Assembly: GCF_010730055.1 (NCBI RefSeq)
Contig: NZ_AP022575.1
Coordinates: 3,720,001 to 3,784,000, forward strand
Length of the DNA: 64,000 nucleotides
Source: Mycobacterium shinjukuense
GTDB taxonomy: Bacteria; Actinomycetota; Actinomycetes; Mycobacteriales; Mycobacteriaceae
Reading direction: 5' to 3'
The notes beneath the pieces were generated by a model, which saw only the letters and a program-made list of their open reading frames with translations, ran no database searches and was not told where the DNA came from. Of the stretch, positions 9,968-26,486 are shown one piece after another (within the stretch, counting starts at the first letter, position 1; the number at the start of each line of letters is the position of its first letter). The position numbers were made by a program, and so were the translations under genes.

Positions 9968-11761
9968 ATGAGCGACTACGGCTCGGAGGCCGTGGACCGG
10001 CTGCCGTTCTGCACTCCGGAAAAGGCGCAGCGCTACCACACGGACAACTTCCGCGGCGCCGTGGGACTCAATTGGTACATCACCGATCCCACCGTGCGGT
10101 TCATCATGGCCTACTACCTGCGGCCCGACGAGCTGGCCGTCGTCGAGCCCCACCTGGCGCGCATCGGTGAGCTGATGGGCGGCCCGGTTGCACGGTGGGC
10201 CGACGAAACCGACCGCAACCCGCCGCGGCTGGAACGCTACGACCGCTGGGGACACGACATCAGCCAGGTGGTGATGCCGGCATCGTTCACCCGATCCAAG
10301 CGCGCGGCGCTGCACGCCCAACGGGAGTTGCGGCAGCACGCGCGCGCCGCCGGAGTGCGTTCGTCGCTGCCGCTATTCGCGGCCAACTACCTGCTCAACC
10401 AGGCCGATATCGGGATGGGCTGCGCGCTGGGCACCGGTGGCGACATGGTCGAATCGCTGGTGGCCCGCTACGCGCCGGCCGACGTCCGTGACCACGTGCT
10501 GGCCAAGTTCGAATCCGGCGAGTGGGACGGTGAAACGGCGCAGCTGCTGACCGAACGTACCGGCGGCTCCGACCTGGGAGCGCTGGAAACGACGGCAACC
10601 CGCCGCGGTGATGCCTGGCTGCTGAACGGCTTGAAGTGGTTTGTGTCCAACTGCGCCGGGGAGGCGTTCGTCGTCCTGGCCAAACCCGAGGGCGCTCCCG
10701 ACACGACCCGCGGCGTGGCGACCTTCCTGGTGCTGCGCACCCGTCGTGACGGCTCCCGCAACGGGGTGCGGATCCGCCGCCTGAAGGACAAGCTGGGCAC
10801 CCGCTCGGTCGCCTCCGGCGAGGTCGAGTTCGTCGACGCCGAGGCCTTCCTGCTGTCAGGGGAACCTTCCGCAGACGCCGGCCCCGCCGACGGCAAGGGG
10901 CTGGGCCGGATGATGGAGCTGACCAACGCCGCGCGGCTGGGCATCGCCTTGTTCGCCCTCGGCAACGCACGCCGGGCCCTGGTCGAGTCGCTCTGCTACG
11001 CCCGACAGCGCCACGCCTTCGGTGGCGCGCTGATCGACAAGCCGCTCATGCGCCGCAAGCTGGCCGAGCTGATCGTCGACGTCGAAGCCGCCCAGGCGCT
11101 GGTGTTCGACGGTACCGGCGCCACCAACCACCGCCAGCCCCGCGGCCTGCGACAGCGCATCGCGGTGCCGGTGACCAAGCTCAAGGTCTGCCGGCTCGGG
11201 ATCACCGCGGCCTCGGACGCCATCGAGATCCACGGCGGCAATGGCTACATCGAGACCTGGCCGGTGGCCCGGCTGCTGCGCGACGCGCAGGTGAACACCA
11301 TCTGGGAGGGCCCCGACAACATCCTGTGCCTGGACGTGCGGCGCGGGATCGAGCAGGCACACGCCCACGAGACGCTGTTGGCGCGGCTGCGCGACGCGGT
11401 GTCGGTGTCCGACGACACCGGGGATGGCGGGGCGACCACCCGGCTGGTGGCCCGCCGCGTCGAGGACCTCGACGCGGCGATCACCGCGTGGGCCAAACTC
11501 GACCCCGAGGTGGCCGAGGCGCGGCTGTTCCCGCTGGCCCGGTTCATGGGCGACGTCTACGCCGGCGCGTTGCTCATCGAGCAGGCCGCCTGGGAGCGGG
11601 AAACCCGGGGCGCCGACCGCAAGGCGCTGGTCGCCCGACTATACGCACGGCGGTACCTGGCCGATCGCGGGCCGCTGCGCGGCATCGACGACGAGTCCGA
11701 GGAGGCCCTCGAACGTTTCGACGAACTCGTGGCGGGCGCGTTCACCGCCGAGCAGACGTAA
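9968..11761 (+). CDS. fadE35: Acyl-CoA dehydrogenase FadE35 (AidB-like)
   Basis: FAD-dependent acyl-CoA dehydrogenase of 597 residues. The N-terminal extra domain (GLNWYITDP through DRWGHDISQVVMP) is typical of the long AidB-like branch. The central flavin and substrate block LLTERTGGSDLGALETTA is followed by LNGLKWFVSN, the FGGALIDKPLMRRKLAE helix, the HGGNGYIE motif and the C-terminal WEGPDNI motif. It is presumed to introduce a 2,3-double bond into an acyl-CoA or to act on a related thioester; the substrate is unknown. The last codons (Glu-Gln-Thr-stop) lie inside the 5' arm of the terminator palindrome at 11750-11805. In M. tuberculosis IS1557 (Rv3798) separates fadE35 from accD4; here the two genes are 48 bp apart. 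Confidence 0.92.
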   Translation: MSDYGSEAVDRLPFCTPEKAQRYHTDNFRGAVGLNWYITDPTVRFIMAYYLRPDELAVVEPHLARIGELMGGPVARWADETDRNPPRLERYDRWGHDISQVVMPASFTRSKRAALHAQRELRQHARAAGVRSSLPLFAANYLLNQADIGMGCALGTGGDMVESLVARYAPADVRDHVLAKFESGEWDGETAQLLTERTGGSDLGALETTATRRGDAWLLNGLKWFVSNCAGEAFVVLAKPEGAPDTTRGVATFLVLRTRRDGSRNGVRIRRLKDKLGTRSVASGEVEFVDAEAFLLSGEPSADAGPADGKGLGRMMELTNAARLGIALFALGNARRALVESLCYARQRHAFGGALIDKPLMRRKLAELIVDVEAAQALVFDGTGATNHRQPRGLRQRIAVPVTKLKVCRLGITAASDAIEIHGGNGYIETWPVARLLRDAQVNTIWEGPDNILCLDVRRGIEQAHAHETLLARLRDAVSVSDDTGDGGATTRLVARRVEDLDAAITAWAKLDPEVAEARLFPLARFMGDVYAGALLIEQAAWERETRGADRKALVARLYARRYLADRGPLRGIDDESEEALERFDELVAGAFTAEQT

Positions 11762-11805
11762 AAGCCCCCAAATTCGGCACGAATTGGGGGCTTTTACGTC
11801 TGCTC
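11750..11805. terminator. Bidirectional terminator-like palindrome between fadE35 and accD4
   Basis: Arms 11750-11776 and 11780-11805 pair along their whole length with a single 1-nt bulge and a 3-nt loop. The sequence GAGCAGACGTAAAAGC plus a five-C run gives an A-rich and T-rich step on each strand. It lies between the 3' ends of two convergent genes and includes the fadE35 stop codon, so it can serve both directions. It is related to the palindrome inside embB (4522-4581). Confidence 0.8.
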
Positions 11806-11809
11806 GCCG

Positions 11810-13396
11810 CTAAACCGGGATCAGGCCGTGCTTGCGTCCGACCCGCCACCACAGCTGCTTGTCCCGCAGCAGATGCATGGACTTGCGCAGCAGCAGCCGG
11901 GTCTCATGCGGGTCGATGACCGCGTCGATGAACCCGCGCTCGGCGGCGATCCACGGGATCGCCATGTTGAGGTTGTAGTTCTCCACGAAGCTCTTGCGGA
12001 TCGCCTGCGCCTCCGGCGCGCTCGGGTCGGGGAACCGCTTCATCAGCAGCTGCGCGGCGCCGTCGGCGCCGATCACCGCGATCCGCGCGGTCGGCCAGGC
12101 GAAGTTCAGGTCGGCGGTCAACTGCTTGGACCCCATCACCGCGTAGGCGCCGCCGTAGGACTTGCGGATCGTGATCGTCACCTTCGGCACGTCGGCTTCC
12201 ACCACCGCGTACAGGAACCGCCCGCCGCGCTTGATGATCCCGTTCTTCTCCTGGGCCACACCGGGCAGGAAACCGGGCGTGTCCACCACGAACACCAGCG
12301 GGATGTCGAACGCGTCGTTGAACCGGATGAACCGCGCCGCCTTGTCGGACGCTTCGTTGTCGATCGCCCCGGACATGTGCATGGGCTGGTTGGCCACCAC
12401 GCCGACGGTGCGGCCGTCGACCCGGGCGTAGCCGGTGATGATGGCCTGCCCGGCCTGCGCGGCGACGTCGAGGAAGTCGCCGTCGTCGAAGATCCGCAGC
12501 AGGATCTCGTGCATGTCGTAGGCCATGTTGTCGGAGTCCGGCACGATCGAGTCGAGTTCCAGGTCGTGCGGGGTAATCTCGGGCTCCAGCCCGGGGTTGA
12601 CGATCGGCGGATCGTCGAAGCAGTTGGACGGCAGAAACGACAGGAAGTCGCGCACGTAGGCGAACGCGGCGGCCTCGGACTCCACCACCTGATGGATGTT
12701 GCCGTAGCTCGCCTGGTGGTCGGCCCCGCCCAGCTCGTCCAGGCTGACCTCCTCGCCGGTGACGTCCTTGATGACGTCGGGACCGGTGACGAACATGTAG
12801 CCCTGGTCGCGCACCGCGACCACCAGGTCCGTCTGGATTGGCGAATACACCGCTCCTCCAGCGCATTTGCCCAAAATGATGGAGATCTGCGGCACCAGCC
12901 CGCTCAGCAGCTCGTGGCGGCGCCCCAGCTCGGCGTACCACGCCAGCGACGTCACCGCGTCCTGGATGCGGGCGCCGCCCGAGTCGTTGATCCCGACGAT
13001 CGGGCAGCCGACCATCGCACACCACTCCATCAGCCGGGCCACCTTGCGGCCAAACATCTCCCCGACCGTGCCGCCGAACACCGTTTGGTCGTGCGAGAAC
13101 ACCCCGACCGGCCGGCCGTTGATCAGGCCGTGACCGGTGACCACCCCGTCGCCGTAGAGCGCGCCCGGATCGCCGGGGGTGCGGCACAGCGCCCCGATCT
13201 CCAGGAAGGTGCCCGGATCGACCAGCTCGTGGATGCGGGCGCGGGCGCTGGGGATGCCCTTCTTGTCACGTTTGGCGGCGGCCTTCTCGCCGCCGGGCTC
13301 CTGGGCCAACTCCAGCCGCTCACGCAGCTCGGCCAGCTTCTCGGCGGTGGTGTGGACGGTGGTGGCCGGCCCCGTGGTTGGCTCGGTGACTGTCAC
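11810..13396 (-). CDS. accD4: Acyl-CoA carboxylase carboxyltransferase beta subunit AccD4
   Basis: Carboxyltransferase of 528 residues that works with AccA3, AccE5 and AccD5 to carboxylate the long-chain (C24-C26) acyl substrate, giving the alpha-carboxyacyl unit condensed by Pks13. Two crotonase-like halves are visible. The N-half has [13 protein letters not shown] and [11 protein letters not shown], and the C-half has DTPGFLPGV and [13 protein letters not shown], the paired Gly-Gly oxyanion motifs of biotin-dependent carboxyltransferases. The ATG overlaps the pks13 TGA as ATGA, so translation is coupled. It is the last gene of the fadD32-pks13-accD4 cluster, a gene set devoted to mycolic acid condensation, and ends at the palindrome at 11750-11805. 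Confidence 0.97.
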   Translation of the reverse strand: MTVTEPTTGPATTVHTTAEKLAELRERLELAQEPGGEKAAAKRDKKGIPSARARIHELVDPGTFLEIGALCRTPGDPGALYGDGVVTGHGLINGRPVGVFSHDQTVFGGTVGEMFGRKVARLMEWCAMVGCPIVGINDSGGARIQDAVTSLAWYAELGRRHELLSGLVPQISIILGKCAGGAVYSPIQTDLVVAVRDQGYMFVTGPDVIKDVTGEEVSLDELGGADHQASYGNIHQVVESEAAAFAYVRDFLSFLPSNCFDDPPIVNPGLEPEITPHDLELDSIVPDSDNMAYDMHEILLRIFDDGDFLDVAAQAGQAIITGYARVDGRTVGVVANQPMHMSGAIDNEASDKAARFIRFNDAFDIPLVFVVDTPGFLPGVAQEKNGIIKRGGRFLYAVVEADVPKVTITIRKSYGGAYAVMGSKQLTADLNFAWPTARIAVIGADGAAQLLMKRFPDPSAPEAQAIRKSFVENYNLNMAIPWIAAERGFIDAVIDPHETRLLLRKSMHLLRDKQLWWRVGRKHGLIPV

Positions 13397-16300
13397 TGCT
13401 TGCTTACCTCACTCCGGCCGCGCACGGCCTCGATGTCATCCAGCGCGCGGCTCATGTGTTCGCCCACCTTGGCGATGATCGGCTCGTCGATGGCCTGGAT
13501 GTGCTCGCCACCGATCGGCACCACCTCGAGGTCGGAGACGTACTCGCCCCAGCCGCCGTCCGGCTGGCGGACGGCGTACCGCGGCTCGAACATGATCGCG
13601 TCGTCATGGTAGCGATCGGCCATGTAGAGGGTGACGCGGCCGTCGTACGGCTGGATCTGGGCGGTGTCGATCGCCCGGTTGTCCAGATACGACGTGCGCT
13701 GGTGTTCGATGATCCCGGCCGGGATCTGCACGCCGCTCTGGCGCACGGCGTCGAGCACGAACCGGACCTGGCCCTCGTCGTCGAGCTCCTCCAGCTGCTC
13801 GTAGGGGATCGCGGGGATGGTCACGTTGAACGTCTTCTCGGCGAACCGGGCGTAGCGGTCCCAGCGCCGGCGGATCTCCTCCTTGGTCTGCGGGATCTCC
13901 TCGCCGGCGCGCACCGCGTCGATCAGCCCGACGAACGCGACGTCCTTGCCCAGCCGTTTGAGCCCGATCGCGCACGCGTAGGCCAGCACGCCACCCAGCG
14001 ACCAGCCGACCAGGATGTAGGGCCCGTCGCCCTGCATCTCGATCAACTTGGGGACGTACTGCTGGGCGCGTTCTTCGATCGACCCCTCGACCCGCTCGAA
14101 GCCGTACATCGGGGTGTCCGCCGGCAACCGCTTCAGCAGCGGCTCATAGACCACCGTGGACCCGCCGGCCGGATGGAACACGAACACGGGAACCCTCGAG
14201 TCGCCCTCTGGCCGGGCCCGCAGGGTGCGGACGAACCCGTCCACCACACCCGCCTCGAGGTAGCCGCGCACCTTGTCGGCCAGCGCCTCGATGGTCTCCG
14301 ACGACAGCACATCCTCGGCGGTGATCGGGCCTTCGGCGCGTTCGGCGAGCCGTTGCGCCATCTTGGCCGCGGTCGCCTCGTCCAGCTTGGGCAGCGGGTT
14401 GAAGATGCCACCCGCCGACTTGCCGGTGACGATCGCCCACGTCGCGAAGGTGACCCGCTCGGCGGCATCACGCGGCGGCACGTCGGAGTTCAGCGCCTCG
14501 GCGACGGCCTGCTGGTTGAGCGCATCCGCGGCGGCAGCCAGGTTGGGATGTCCGCTACCCGACGGGCCAGCAGGATCAGTCGGCGGCGGTGGAATCGAAA
14601 CGTCCGACGCCGGGGGCATGGAAGGCGCTGCCCCGCTTAGTAATTCGGCCTGCGCCCGGGCGATCTCCTCGGCGGTCTGGGTCTTCTGATACTCGTGCAG
14701 CTGCTGAACCTCGTCGCGATGCTCGACCGCGTACTCGATCAACTTCTCGACGTTGTAGAGGTTGGCGTCACGCACCGCGGTCAGCTGGATCGGCGGCAGG
14801 TCGAAGTCGTATTCGACGCGGTTTTTGATCCGCACCGCCATCAGCGAGTCCAGGCCGAGCTCGATCAGCGGCACCTCCCACGGCAGGTCCTCGGGCTCAT
14901 AACCCATGGCCGACCCGACGATCAGGCCCAGCCGCTCGGCGATGGTCTCACCGGAGTCCGGGGACCATCGGGTCATGTCACTGGGCATGTACCGGTTGGT
15001 CAGGCTGTCGGTCAGGGTCTCGGCTTCCGGCTCCTCGGCGGCCGGTTCGGCCGCGGCGGGCGTGGCCGTGGCAGCGATCGTCATGCCGGCACCGAGCGCC
15101 GTCGGCAACACCGACTCTTGACCCGCCCGGGCCACCAGCGCGTCGTACACCAGCGTGAAGGATTCGTCGATGCGGGCGTGCACCTGAACCGACGCGCCGC
15201 CCGGGTGCCGGGTCATGGTGGTAACCAGCCGGGCGCCCTCGCCGGGCACCGCCCGTTGCTCGGCGGCCGTCAGCTCCGCGTCCGGCAGCACCTGCGTCGC
15301 GGCCGCGGTGACCAACGCGGCCAGATCCGTCGCGCCGTCCCGGGGCGCGTATTCCCAGACATGTCGGCCGTCCGGCAGTGCGACATGGTTGCCCGGCATG
15401 ACCACCGAGGCGTCGCCGGAGAAGTGCGCGGGCAGCCAGTGTTCCTTGCGCTTGAACCTGGTCGGCGGGATGTCGGCGTAGTCAAGCGGTCCGGTGGCGC
15501 GGGGGAACAGCGTCCAGATGTCCAGGTCGTGGCCGTAGACGTACAGCTGCGCCATCGCCGAGACCATCGACTCGACCTCGTCCTGCTTACGGGCCAGCGT
15601 GGGGATCAGCTGGGCGTCATGCAGACCGGCGGCGGCCGTGGTCAGACCCACCTGCATCAGCGCCACCGGGTTGGGTGCCAGCTCCAGGAAGGTGGTGTGC
15701 CCGCTGTCGACGGCGTTGCGGATGCCGTGGGTGAAGTAGACGGAATGCCGCAGCCCCTTCTTCCAGTACTCGACGTCGTGGATGGGCTCGCTGCCCGGCT
15801 TGATGTAGCGGCCCTCATGCACCGTCGAAAAGATCCCGCACGTCAGGCTCATCGGCGTGATGCCCTGCAGCTCCGCGGTGAGCTCGCCCAGCAGCGGGTC
15901 CATCTGCGAGGTGTGGCTGGCGCCCTTGGTTTGGAACTTGCGGGCGAACTTGCCCTCCGACTCCGCTCGGGCGATGATCGCGTCCACCTGTTCGGGCGGG
16001 CCGCCGATGACGGTCTGGGTGGGCGCGGCGTAGACGCACACCTCCAGATCGGGAAAGTCGGAGAACACCGTCTTAATCTCGTCGGCGGAGTACTCCACCA
16101 GCGCCATCAGCCGGATGTACTCGCCGAACAGCATCGCCTCGCCCTCACCCATCAGGTGCGAGCGGGAGCAGATCGCGCGGGTGGCGTCGCGCAGCGACAG
16201 GCCGCCGGCGAAGTAGGCCGACGCGGCTTCCCCCAGCGACTGGCCGACCACCGCGGCCGGCTTGGCGCCGTGATGTTTGAGCAGCTCACCCAAAGCGATC

Positions 16301-18657
16301 TGGATCGCAAAAATGGTGACCTGGGTGGTCTCGATGCCGTAGTCCCGGGAGTCGTCCAGGATCAGCTCCAGCACCGAGTAGCCCAGCTCGTCCTGGACCA
16401 GCGCGTCGACCTTGTCGATCCACTGCGCGAACACCTCGTTGCGCAGATACAGGCCCTTGCCCATCTTGCGGTGCTGCGCGCCGAACCCGGCGAGCACCCA
16501 GACCGGGCCGTTGGTCACCGGCCCGTCGACGCTGAACACGTTCGGCCGCTGCTTGCCCTCGGCGATCGCCCGCAGGCCCGTGATGGCCTCCTCGTGGTCG
16601 CGGGCCAGCACCACCGCGCGGGAGCGGCCGTGGTTGCGCCGCGACAGCGACCGGCCGATCGACTCCAGCGACGACGCCCGGCCTTCCGGGCTTTCCATCC
16701 AGTCCGCCAGCTCGGCGGCCGCGGCCTTCTTGCGCGACGTTAAAAACGCCGACACCGCCAGCGGAATCAGCGGCGGTGTCACTTCCTGCGCCGCAAGCTC
16801 TTCCAGCGCGATGTCCTTGAGCCGCAGCGCCTCTTCGGTGAGGCCGGGCAGCTCGGGCTCGGCGTCCTCGGCCACCCGGGCGTCGGTGATGATCTGGCCG
16901 TACTCGTCGAACCGCAGCGCGTGGCCTTCGAACGTGGGCGCCTCGGCCGGCGCCGCCGGGGTGTGGGCGGCCGGCTCGGGCACGGGTTCGGGTTCCCGTT
17001 CGATCACGTCGCGCGGCAGCACCTCACGCACCACCACGTGCGCGTTGGCACCGCCGAAGCCGAAGCTGGACACCCCGGCCAGCGCGTAACCGCCGTAGCG
17101 CGGCCAGTCGGTGGGTTCGGTGATCATCTTCAGGCGCATCGCGTCGAAGTCGATGTAGGGGCTGGGGCCGGCGAAGTTGATCGACGGCGGCAACTTGTCG
17201 TGCTGCAAGGCCAGCACCACCTTGGCCATGCTGGCCACCCCGGCCGCCGACTCCAGGTGACCGACGTTGGTCTTGACCGCCCCCAAAAGGGCCGGCCGAT
17301 CGGCCGGACGCCCCCGGCCGACCACCCGGCCCAGCGCCTCGGCCTCGATCGGGTCACCCAGGATGGTGCCGGTGCCGTGCGCCTCGATGTAGTCGACGGT
17401 GCGCGGATCGATGCCGGCGTCCTTGTAGGCCCGCCGCAGCACCTCGGCCTGCGCGTCCTGGTTGGGGGCGATCAGGCCGTTGGACCGGCCGTCGTGGTTG
17501 ACCGCGCTGCCGGCGATCACGGCCAGGATCTGGTCGCCGTCGCGGCGGGCGTCGTCCACCCGCTTGAGCACCACCATGCCGCCGCCCTCGGAGCGGGTGT
17601 AGCCGTCGGCGTCCGAGGAGAACGACTTGATCCGCCCATCGGGCGCCAACACCGCGCCGATCTCGTCGAAACCCAGCGTCACCATCGGCGTGATCAGCGC
17701 GTTCACCCCGCCGGCGACCACCACGTCGGCCTCGCCGTTGCGCAGTGCCTGCACGCCCTGGTGGATCGCCACCAGCGAACTCGAGCACGCCGTGTCGACG
17801 GTGACCGACGGGCCGCGGAAGTCGTAGAAGTACGACACCCGGTTGGCGATGATCGAGCTGGCGGTGCCGGTGATGGCGTAGGGGTGCGCGACCGTCGGGT
17901 CGGAGACCGCCAGGAAGCTGTAGTCGTTGGTGGAGCTGCCGACGAACACGCCGACGGCCTGGCCGCGCAGGCTCGACGCCGGGATGCGGGCGTGCTCGAG
18001 CGCCTCCCAGGTCAGCTCCAGCGCCATCCGCTGCTGCGGGTCGATGTTGTCGGCCTCGGTCTTGGCCACCGCGAAGAACTCGGAGTCGAAGCCCTTGATG
18101 TCCTTCAGGTAGCCGCCCCGGGTGCGGGCGTTGCGCACCCGCTCGGCCAGCCGCGGCTCTTCCAGGAACTCTGACCAGCGGCCCGCGGGCAGGTCGGTGA
18201 TACCGTCACGGCCGTCCAGCAGCGCCTGCCAGGTCTCCTTCGGGCTGTTCATGTCGCCGGGGAAACGGGTGGACAAACCCACCACCGCGATGTCGACCCG
18301 CTCGGCCGGCCCGGTGCGCGACCAATCCACATCGTCGTCGGCAGATGTGCTTGTCTCCGGCTCGCCCTCGATGATCCGCGTCGCCAGCGATTCGATGGTC
18401 GGATGCTGGAACGCCACCGCGACCGACAGCGTCACCCCGGTCAAGTCTTCGATGTCGGCGGCCATCGCCACCGCATCCCGCGACGACAACCCCAGCTCGA
18501 CCATGGGCACCGACTCGTCGATCGAGTCCGGTGATTTCCCGACGGCCTTGCCCACCCAGGTGCGCAGCCACTCCCGCATCTCGGGAACGGTCATATCGGT
18601 CTTTGCGGGGTGCCGCACGGGTGCGTCGTTCGCGTGGAGTTCGTCCAGCTCAGCCAT
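13393..18657 (-). CDS. pks13: Polyketide synthase Pks13, mycolic acid condensase
   Basis: Type I polyketide synthase of 1754 residues that joins the meromycoloyl chain and the carboxylated alpha-branch to form mycolic beta-ketoester and passes it to trehalose. Domain order: N-terminal ACP (GLSSRD, carrier Ser58), ketosynthase (DTACSSS with Cys291; HGTGT motif), acyltransferase (GQSLG, Ser807), second ACP (GLDSL, Ser1271), a Pro-rich linker, and thioesterase (GWSLGG, Ser1553). These are the five catalytic or carrier sites known in M. tuberculosis Pks13, offset by a few residues in a protein about 20 residues longer. No ketoreductase, dehydratase or enoylreductase is present, as expected. It starts 11 nt after the fadD32 stop and overlaps accD4 by 4 nt. 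Confidence 0.98.
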   Translation of the reverse strand: MAELDELHANDAPVRHPAKTDMTVPEMREWLRTWVGKAVGKSPDSIDESVPMVELGLSSRDAVAMAADIEDLTGVTLSVAVAFQHPTIESLATRIIEGEPETSTSADDDVDWSRTGPAERVDIAVVGLSTRFPGDMNSPKETWQALLDGRDGITDLPAGRWSEFLEEPRLAERVRNARTRGGYLKDIKGFDSEFFAVAKTEADNIDPQQRMALELTWEALEHARIPASSLRGQAVGVFVGSSTNDYSFLAVSDPTVAHPYAITGTASSIIANRVSYFYDFRGPSVTVDTACSSSLVAIHQGVQALRNGEADVVVAGGVNALITPMVTLGFDEIGAVLAPDGRIKSFSSDADGYTRSEGGGMVVLKRVDDARRDGDQILAVIAGSAVNHDGRSNGLIAPNQDAQAEVLRRAYKDAGIDPRTVDYIEAHGTGTILGDPIEAEALGRVVGRGRPADRPALLGAVKTNVGHLESAAGVASMAKVVLALQHDKLPPSINFAGPSPYIDFDAMRLKMITEPTDWPRYGGYALAGVSSFGFGGANAHVVVREVLPRDVIEREPEPVPEPAAHTPAAPAEAPTFEGHALRFDEYGQIITDARVAEDAEPELPGLTEEALRLKDIALEELAAQEVTPPLIPLAVSAFLTSRKKAAAAELADWMESPEGRASSLESIGRSLSRRNHGRSRAVVLARDHEEAITGLRAIAEGKQRPNVFSVDGPVTNGPVWVLAGFGAQHRKMGKGLYLRNEVFAQWIDKVDALVQDELGYSVLELILDDSRDYGIETTQVTIFAIQIALGELLKHHGAKPAAVVGQSLGEAASAYFAGGLSLRDATRAICSRSHLMGEGEAMLFGEYIRLMALVEYSADEIKTVFSDFPDLEVCVYAAPTQTVIGGPPEQVDAIIARAESEGKFARKFQTKGASHTSQMDPLLGELTAELQGITPMSLTCGIFSTVHEGRYIKPGSEPIHDVEYWKKGLRHSVYFTHGIRNAVDSGHTTFLELAPNPVALMQVGLTTAAAGLHDAQLIPTLARKQDEVESMVSAMAQLYVYGHDLDIWTLFPRATGPLDYADIPPTRFKRKEHWLPAHFSGDASVVMPGNHVALPDGRHVWEYAPRDGATDLAALVTAAATQVLPDAELTAAEQRAVPGEGARLVTTMTRHPGGASVQVHARIDESFTLVYDALVARAGQESVLPTALGAGMTIAATATPAAAEPAAEEPEAETLTDSLTNRYMPSDMTRWSPDSGETIAERLGLIVGSAMGYEPEDLPWEVPLIELGLDSLMAVRIKNRVEYDFDLPPIQLTAVRDANLYNVEKLIEYAVEHRDEVQQLHEYQKTQTAEEIARAQAELLSGAAPSMPPASDVSIPPPPTDPAGPSGSGHPNLAAAADALNQQAVAEALNSDVPPRDAAERVTFATWAIVTGKSAGGIFNPLPKLDEATAAKMAQRLAERAEGPITAEDVLSSETIEALADKVRGYLEAGVVDGFVRTLRARPEGDSRVPVFVFHPAGGSTVVYEPLLKRLPADTPMYGFERVEGSIEERAQQYVPKLIEMQGDGPYILVGWSLGGVLAYACAIGLKRLGKDVAFVGLIDAVRAGEEIPQTKEEIRRRWDRYARFAEKTFNVTIPAIPYEQLEELDDEGQVRFVLDAVRQSGVQIPAGIIEHQRTSYLDNRAIDTAQIQPYDGRVTLYMADRYHDDAIMFEPRYAVRQPDGGWGEYVSDLEVVPIGGEHIQAIDEPIIAKVGEHMSRALDDIEAVRGRSEVSKQ

Positions 18658-18668
18658 GGGTACCTAGC

Positions 18669-20561
<1,893 letters not shown>

Positions 20562-20888
20562 GCCGCCCTCTCCTGTCACAACACTGTCTTCAACGTCGGC
20601 TTGCGCCGGTGGGCTCGGCCTGCGCCGACGGTCCGATGCCGACCACGCGACGGTTACCCCTGCGCACGCACCGACCTCGGCCGGCGCACGCTTGGCGTGG
20701 GCGCGCCTGTCGTTGCCTTCGACCCGATCGGGTCAACCACATGCTCTTAAGTTTCTCTTAATGTTAAGGGCCGGTGCGCGGCAGACCAAATCACAAGGTA
20801 CCGCCGATCGGCCCCGCTATCTCCGCACTCAACGCTGTGTCAACGCTGTGTCCGGCCGCGGCAAGGCGCACCTACCCGGCCCGGCCGT
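20562..20888 (-). promoter_or_regulatory. 327-bp gap between culp6 and fadD32; fadD32 promoter region
   Basis: No gene is seen. On the fadD32 strand the region carries an A/T-rich island at 20742-20768 with three CTTAA/TTAAG steps (CTCTTAAGTTTCTCTTAATG on the plus strand), unusual in this GC-rich context and a plausible promoter core. Further upstream is the direct repeat at 20834-20851. The part nearest fadD32 is GC-rich, with no clear secondary structure. Confidence 0.4.
20834..20851 (-). promoter_or_regulatory. PhoP-like direct repeat upstream of fadD32
   Basis: GCTGTGT-CAAC-GCTGTGT, read on the minus strand as ACACAGC-N4-ACACAGC. The M. tuberculosis PhoP box is TCACAGC-N4-TCACAGC; this site matches 6 of 7 positions in each half with the same 4-nt spacer. 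It lies about 270 bp upstream of the fadD32 start. Binding is inferred. Confidence 0.4.
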
Positions 20889-21899
20889 TCATCCATGCTT
20901 GGGATGGGGCGCCTTCTCGATAAGCCCCCGCGCCCAGTTCAACGTCCATTCGGTGGCGGGCTGCCCATCGGAGTTCCAGAACTCGGGGGTGGCATACATC
21001 GCGTGCACGGGCTGGCCGGCGCCGCCGGCCAGCGTGTTCAGCGTGGTCGGCAGGTTAGCGGGACTGAACGCCTCCCGCGGGGCGGCGCAGATCAGGTCGC
21101 CCGCGGCGCAGATCTCGTTGGTGCGACCGTCGAGGGCGCCGAAGCCGCCCGGCCGCGCGCCCGTCATCGTCAGGCCCAGCCCGGACAGCACCGGCACCTC
21201 GTGCAGGGTGACCTCGGCGCCCTCTCCCGGCGGGCTGGGCGGGACCTGGTTACCCACCCCGGGCTCACGACGGCCGTCTGCGATCAACGTCACTCCCAGG
21301 ACCAAGTCCTCATCGACCGGCCCACGCCCGTTGCCGATGTCGCTGGCCACATCGCCCGCGATCACCGCACCCTGTGAGAAGCCGATCAGCAGGTAGCTGG
21401 TCAGCGGGCAGTTGTTGGCCATGTCGGTGATCGCCTGCACCATCGCGCGGGTGCCCTCGGCGCGGCTGTCGTTGTAGGACATCTGGTTGTCGGCGCTCAA
21501 CGGATTGTGAAACTGCGCCGTATACGGAACCGTATAGGTCTGCACCCTGGACGCCGGGAACTGCCCAGAGATCGGCCCGGTCACGGTGAGCAGCAACGCT
21601 TTCGGGAATTGGACCGGCTTGTACGGGTCGTCCTGCGGTGACGACTCCCAGGTGCCGGGAACCGAGACCAGCTGCACGTCGGGGCAGGACGCGTCCTGGA
21701 AGGCGGGACGGGGTTTTCGCGGGTGCGACGGGGTGGCACCCGGCGTCAATACACCGGGCGGCACCGCGCTGGGCGGGGACTCGGGGCGGCGCAGCAGCAT
21801 CACCCCGGCCACGATGACCAGCGCCACGACGACCGCCATCGCACAGGCCGCCGTCCAGGCGAGGATACGGTGGCGTCTACGCCGGGCGTTCTTGGCCAT
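20889..21899 (-). CDS. culp6: Cutinase-like serine esterase Culp6 (Rv3802c homologue)
   Basis: Cell-envelope esterase/phospholipase of 336 residues, the same length as the essential M. tuberculosis protein that has thioesterase and phospholipase A activity and is linked to mycolate metabolism. After a basic N-terminus (KNARRRRHR) there is a membrane anchor or signal at about residues 14-36 and a Pro-rich linker. The cutinase fold has the nucleophile motif GFSQG with Ser175, Cys pairs typical of cutinases ([23 protein letters not shown]) and a terminal helix. The ATG at 21899 has AGGAGAAC directly upstream; the frame continues 28 codons further but without homology. It lies between fadD32 and fbpD on the same strand. 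Confidence 0.93.
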   Translation of the reverse strand: MAKNARRRRHRILAWTAACAMAVVVALVIVAGVMLLRRPESPPSAVPPGVLTPGATPSHPRKPRPAFQDASCPDVQLVSVPGTWESSPQDDPYKPVQFPKALLLTVTGPISGQFPASRVQTYTVPYTAQFHNPLSADNQMSYNDSRAEGTRAMVQAITDMANNCPLTSYLLIGFSQGAVIAGDVASDIGNGRGPVDEDLVLGVTLIADGRREPGVGNQVPPSPPGEGAEVTLHEVPVLSGLGLTMTGARPGGFGALDGRTNEICAAGDLICAAPREAFSPANLPTTLNTLAGGAGQPVHAMYATPEFWNSDGQPATEWTLNWARGLIEKAPHPKHG

Positions 21900-22080
21900 G
21901 TTCTCCTGCCAGCGGCTTGGGTGGGTGTCCGGTCGATCGACGGGCAGACCCGGTGGCCTCCGCTGGCATACCGACCGGGTCATCCACGCCGCCGCGACGC
22001 GACCATTCGGCCGTGCGCCGCACTCCTTACACGGTACCGGCTCCCGGAACCACGCCGTGGTCCTGCGCCCTTGGCCGGCG

Positions 22081-22986
22081 TTACCGGATGGCCCCGACGA
22101 TATCGCCGGTCATGGCGCTCAGCTGGGCCGCCCACGAGCCCCAGCCGTTGTCACCGCCGCCGGGGAAATCGAAGTGCCCGTTGTGTCCGCCGACGTTGCG
22201 GTACTGCTGGTAGAAATTCCGGGCACTGCCCATCGCCTCAGCCGATGCACCCATCATGGCGGCGGGATTGCTGGCCCCGGGGTTGGTCGGACTCCACACC
22301 CACACCCGGGTGTTGTTCTGCGCCAGCAACGCGGCGTGCACCCACGGGTCGTGCCACTTCCACCGGCCCAGCTGTGGGGCGCCCCACATCCCGTTGCCGT
22401 CCACACCGCCATATTGCTGCAGGCCGGCCAGGATCGCCCCGTTGATCGTGGTGCTCGACGGATACAGAAACCCGGACAACGATCCGGCGAAGCCGAACCG
22501 GTCGGGGTGAAAGGTGGCCAGCGCCATCGCGCCATAGCCGCCCTGCGCGGCGCCCACCGCGCCGTGCCCACCCGGGGCCAGGCCCTTGTTGGCGGCCAGC
22601 CAATCGGGTAGCTCACTGGACAGGAAGGTGTCCCACTGCTTGCTGCCGTCCTGCTCCCAATTGGTGTACATGCTGTAGGCGCCGCCGGCCGGCGCCACCA
22701 CCGAGATCCCCTTGCCGGCCAAGGTGTTCATCGCGTTACCCGCGGTCACCCAGTTACTGACATCCGGGGCGGCGTCGCACGCGTCCAGCAGATACACCGC
22801 GTGCGGTCCCCCGGCCAAGAACGCGACCGGGATGTCGCGGCCCATCGCAGCCGAGGGCACCATCAGGGTCTCGTACGGGGCGGCGTTGGCCACGCCCAGG
22901 GATCCCGGCGTCGCCGCCGCAAAGCCCGCCGCGACGGACAACGCAACCACGCAGAGCGCCCGTGTCAGCACCGACAGACCCCTCAT
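22081..22986 (-). CDS. fbpD: FbpD/MPT51, non-catalytic antigen 85 family protein
   Basis: Secreted alpha/beta-hydrolase-fold protein of 301 residues. The signal peptide is [20 protein letters not shown], with probable cleavage near ANAAPYE. It is related to antigen 85 ([41 protein letters not shown]) but the nucleophile elbow reads GAAQGGYG instead of GLSMAG, so the catalytic Ser is missing and mycolyltransferase activity is not expected. M. tuberculosis MPT51 shares this loss and is thought to bind matrix or carbohydrate. GGAGG shortly before the ATG at 22986 sets the start. It lies downstream of fbpA on the same strand but is separated from it by a strong hairpin. Confidence 0.93.
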   Translation of the reverse strand: MRGLSVLTRALCVVALSVAAGFAAATPGSLGVANAAPYETLMVPSAAMGRDIPVAFLAGGPHAVYLLDACDAAPDVSNWVTAGNAMNTLAGKGISVVAPAGGAYSMYTNWEQDGSKQWDTFLSSELPDWLAANKGLAPGGHGAVGAAQGGYGAMALATFHPDRFGFAGSLSGFLYPSSTTINGAILAGLQQYGGVDGNGMWGAPQLGRWKWHDPWVHAALLAQNNTRVWVWSPTNPGASNPAAMMGASAEAMGSARNFYQQYRNVGGHNGHFDFPGGGDNGWGSWAAQLSAMTGDIVGAIR

Positions 22987-23074
22987 GTCCACCTCCATCC
23001 CGCGGGGTCCGGGCAAGGCCCGGCTCGCAAGGTAGCTAACCACACCGCGCACGCTCGGATAAAGGGGAGATGAG

Positions 23075-23118
23075 ACGACCAGCGGCGGCAACCCGGCCGG
23101 GTTGCCGCCGCTGGTCGT
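23075..23118 (-). terminator. Perfect 44-bp palindrome, terminator downstream of fbpA
   Basis: Arms 23075-23096 and 23097-23118 are exact reverse complements (22 nt: ACGACCAGCGGCGGCAACCC then GG). The palindrome starts 23 nt after the fbpA stop. On the minus strand it is followed by the pyrimidine-rich TCTCATCTCCCCTTTATC, giving a type I-like terminator. It would separate fbpA from fbpD. Confidence 0.8.
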
Positions 23119-23141
23119 GGTTGCTGCCAGACCCAGCCCGA

Positions 23142-26398
<3,257 letters not shown>

Positions 26399-26486
26399 GG
26401 GTTCACAGGGAAACACCGGCCGGCCAACCGGCTTGATCACCGGCCGGCGGGTCAACGCACCGGCCTGGAGGGCTTTGAGCTTGGCG

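Noticed and set aside
11762..11809. IS1557 or another insertion sequence between fadE35 and accD4
   Set aside because: The gap is 48 bp and holds only the palindrome; no transposase or target duplication is present here or elsewhere in the window.
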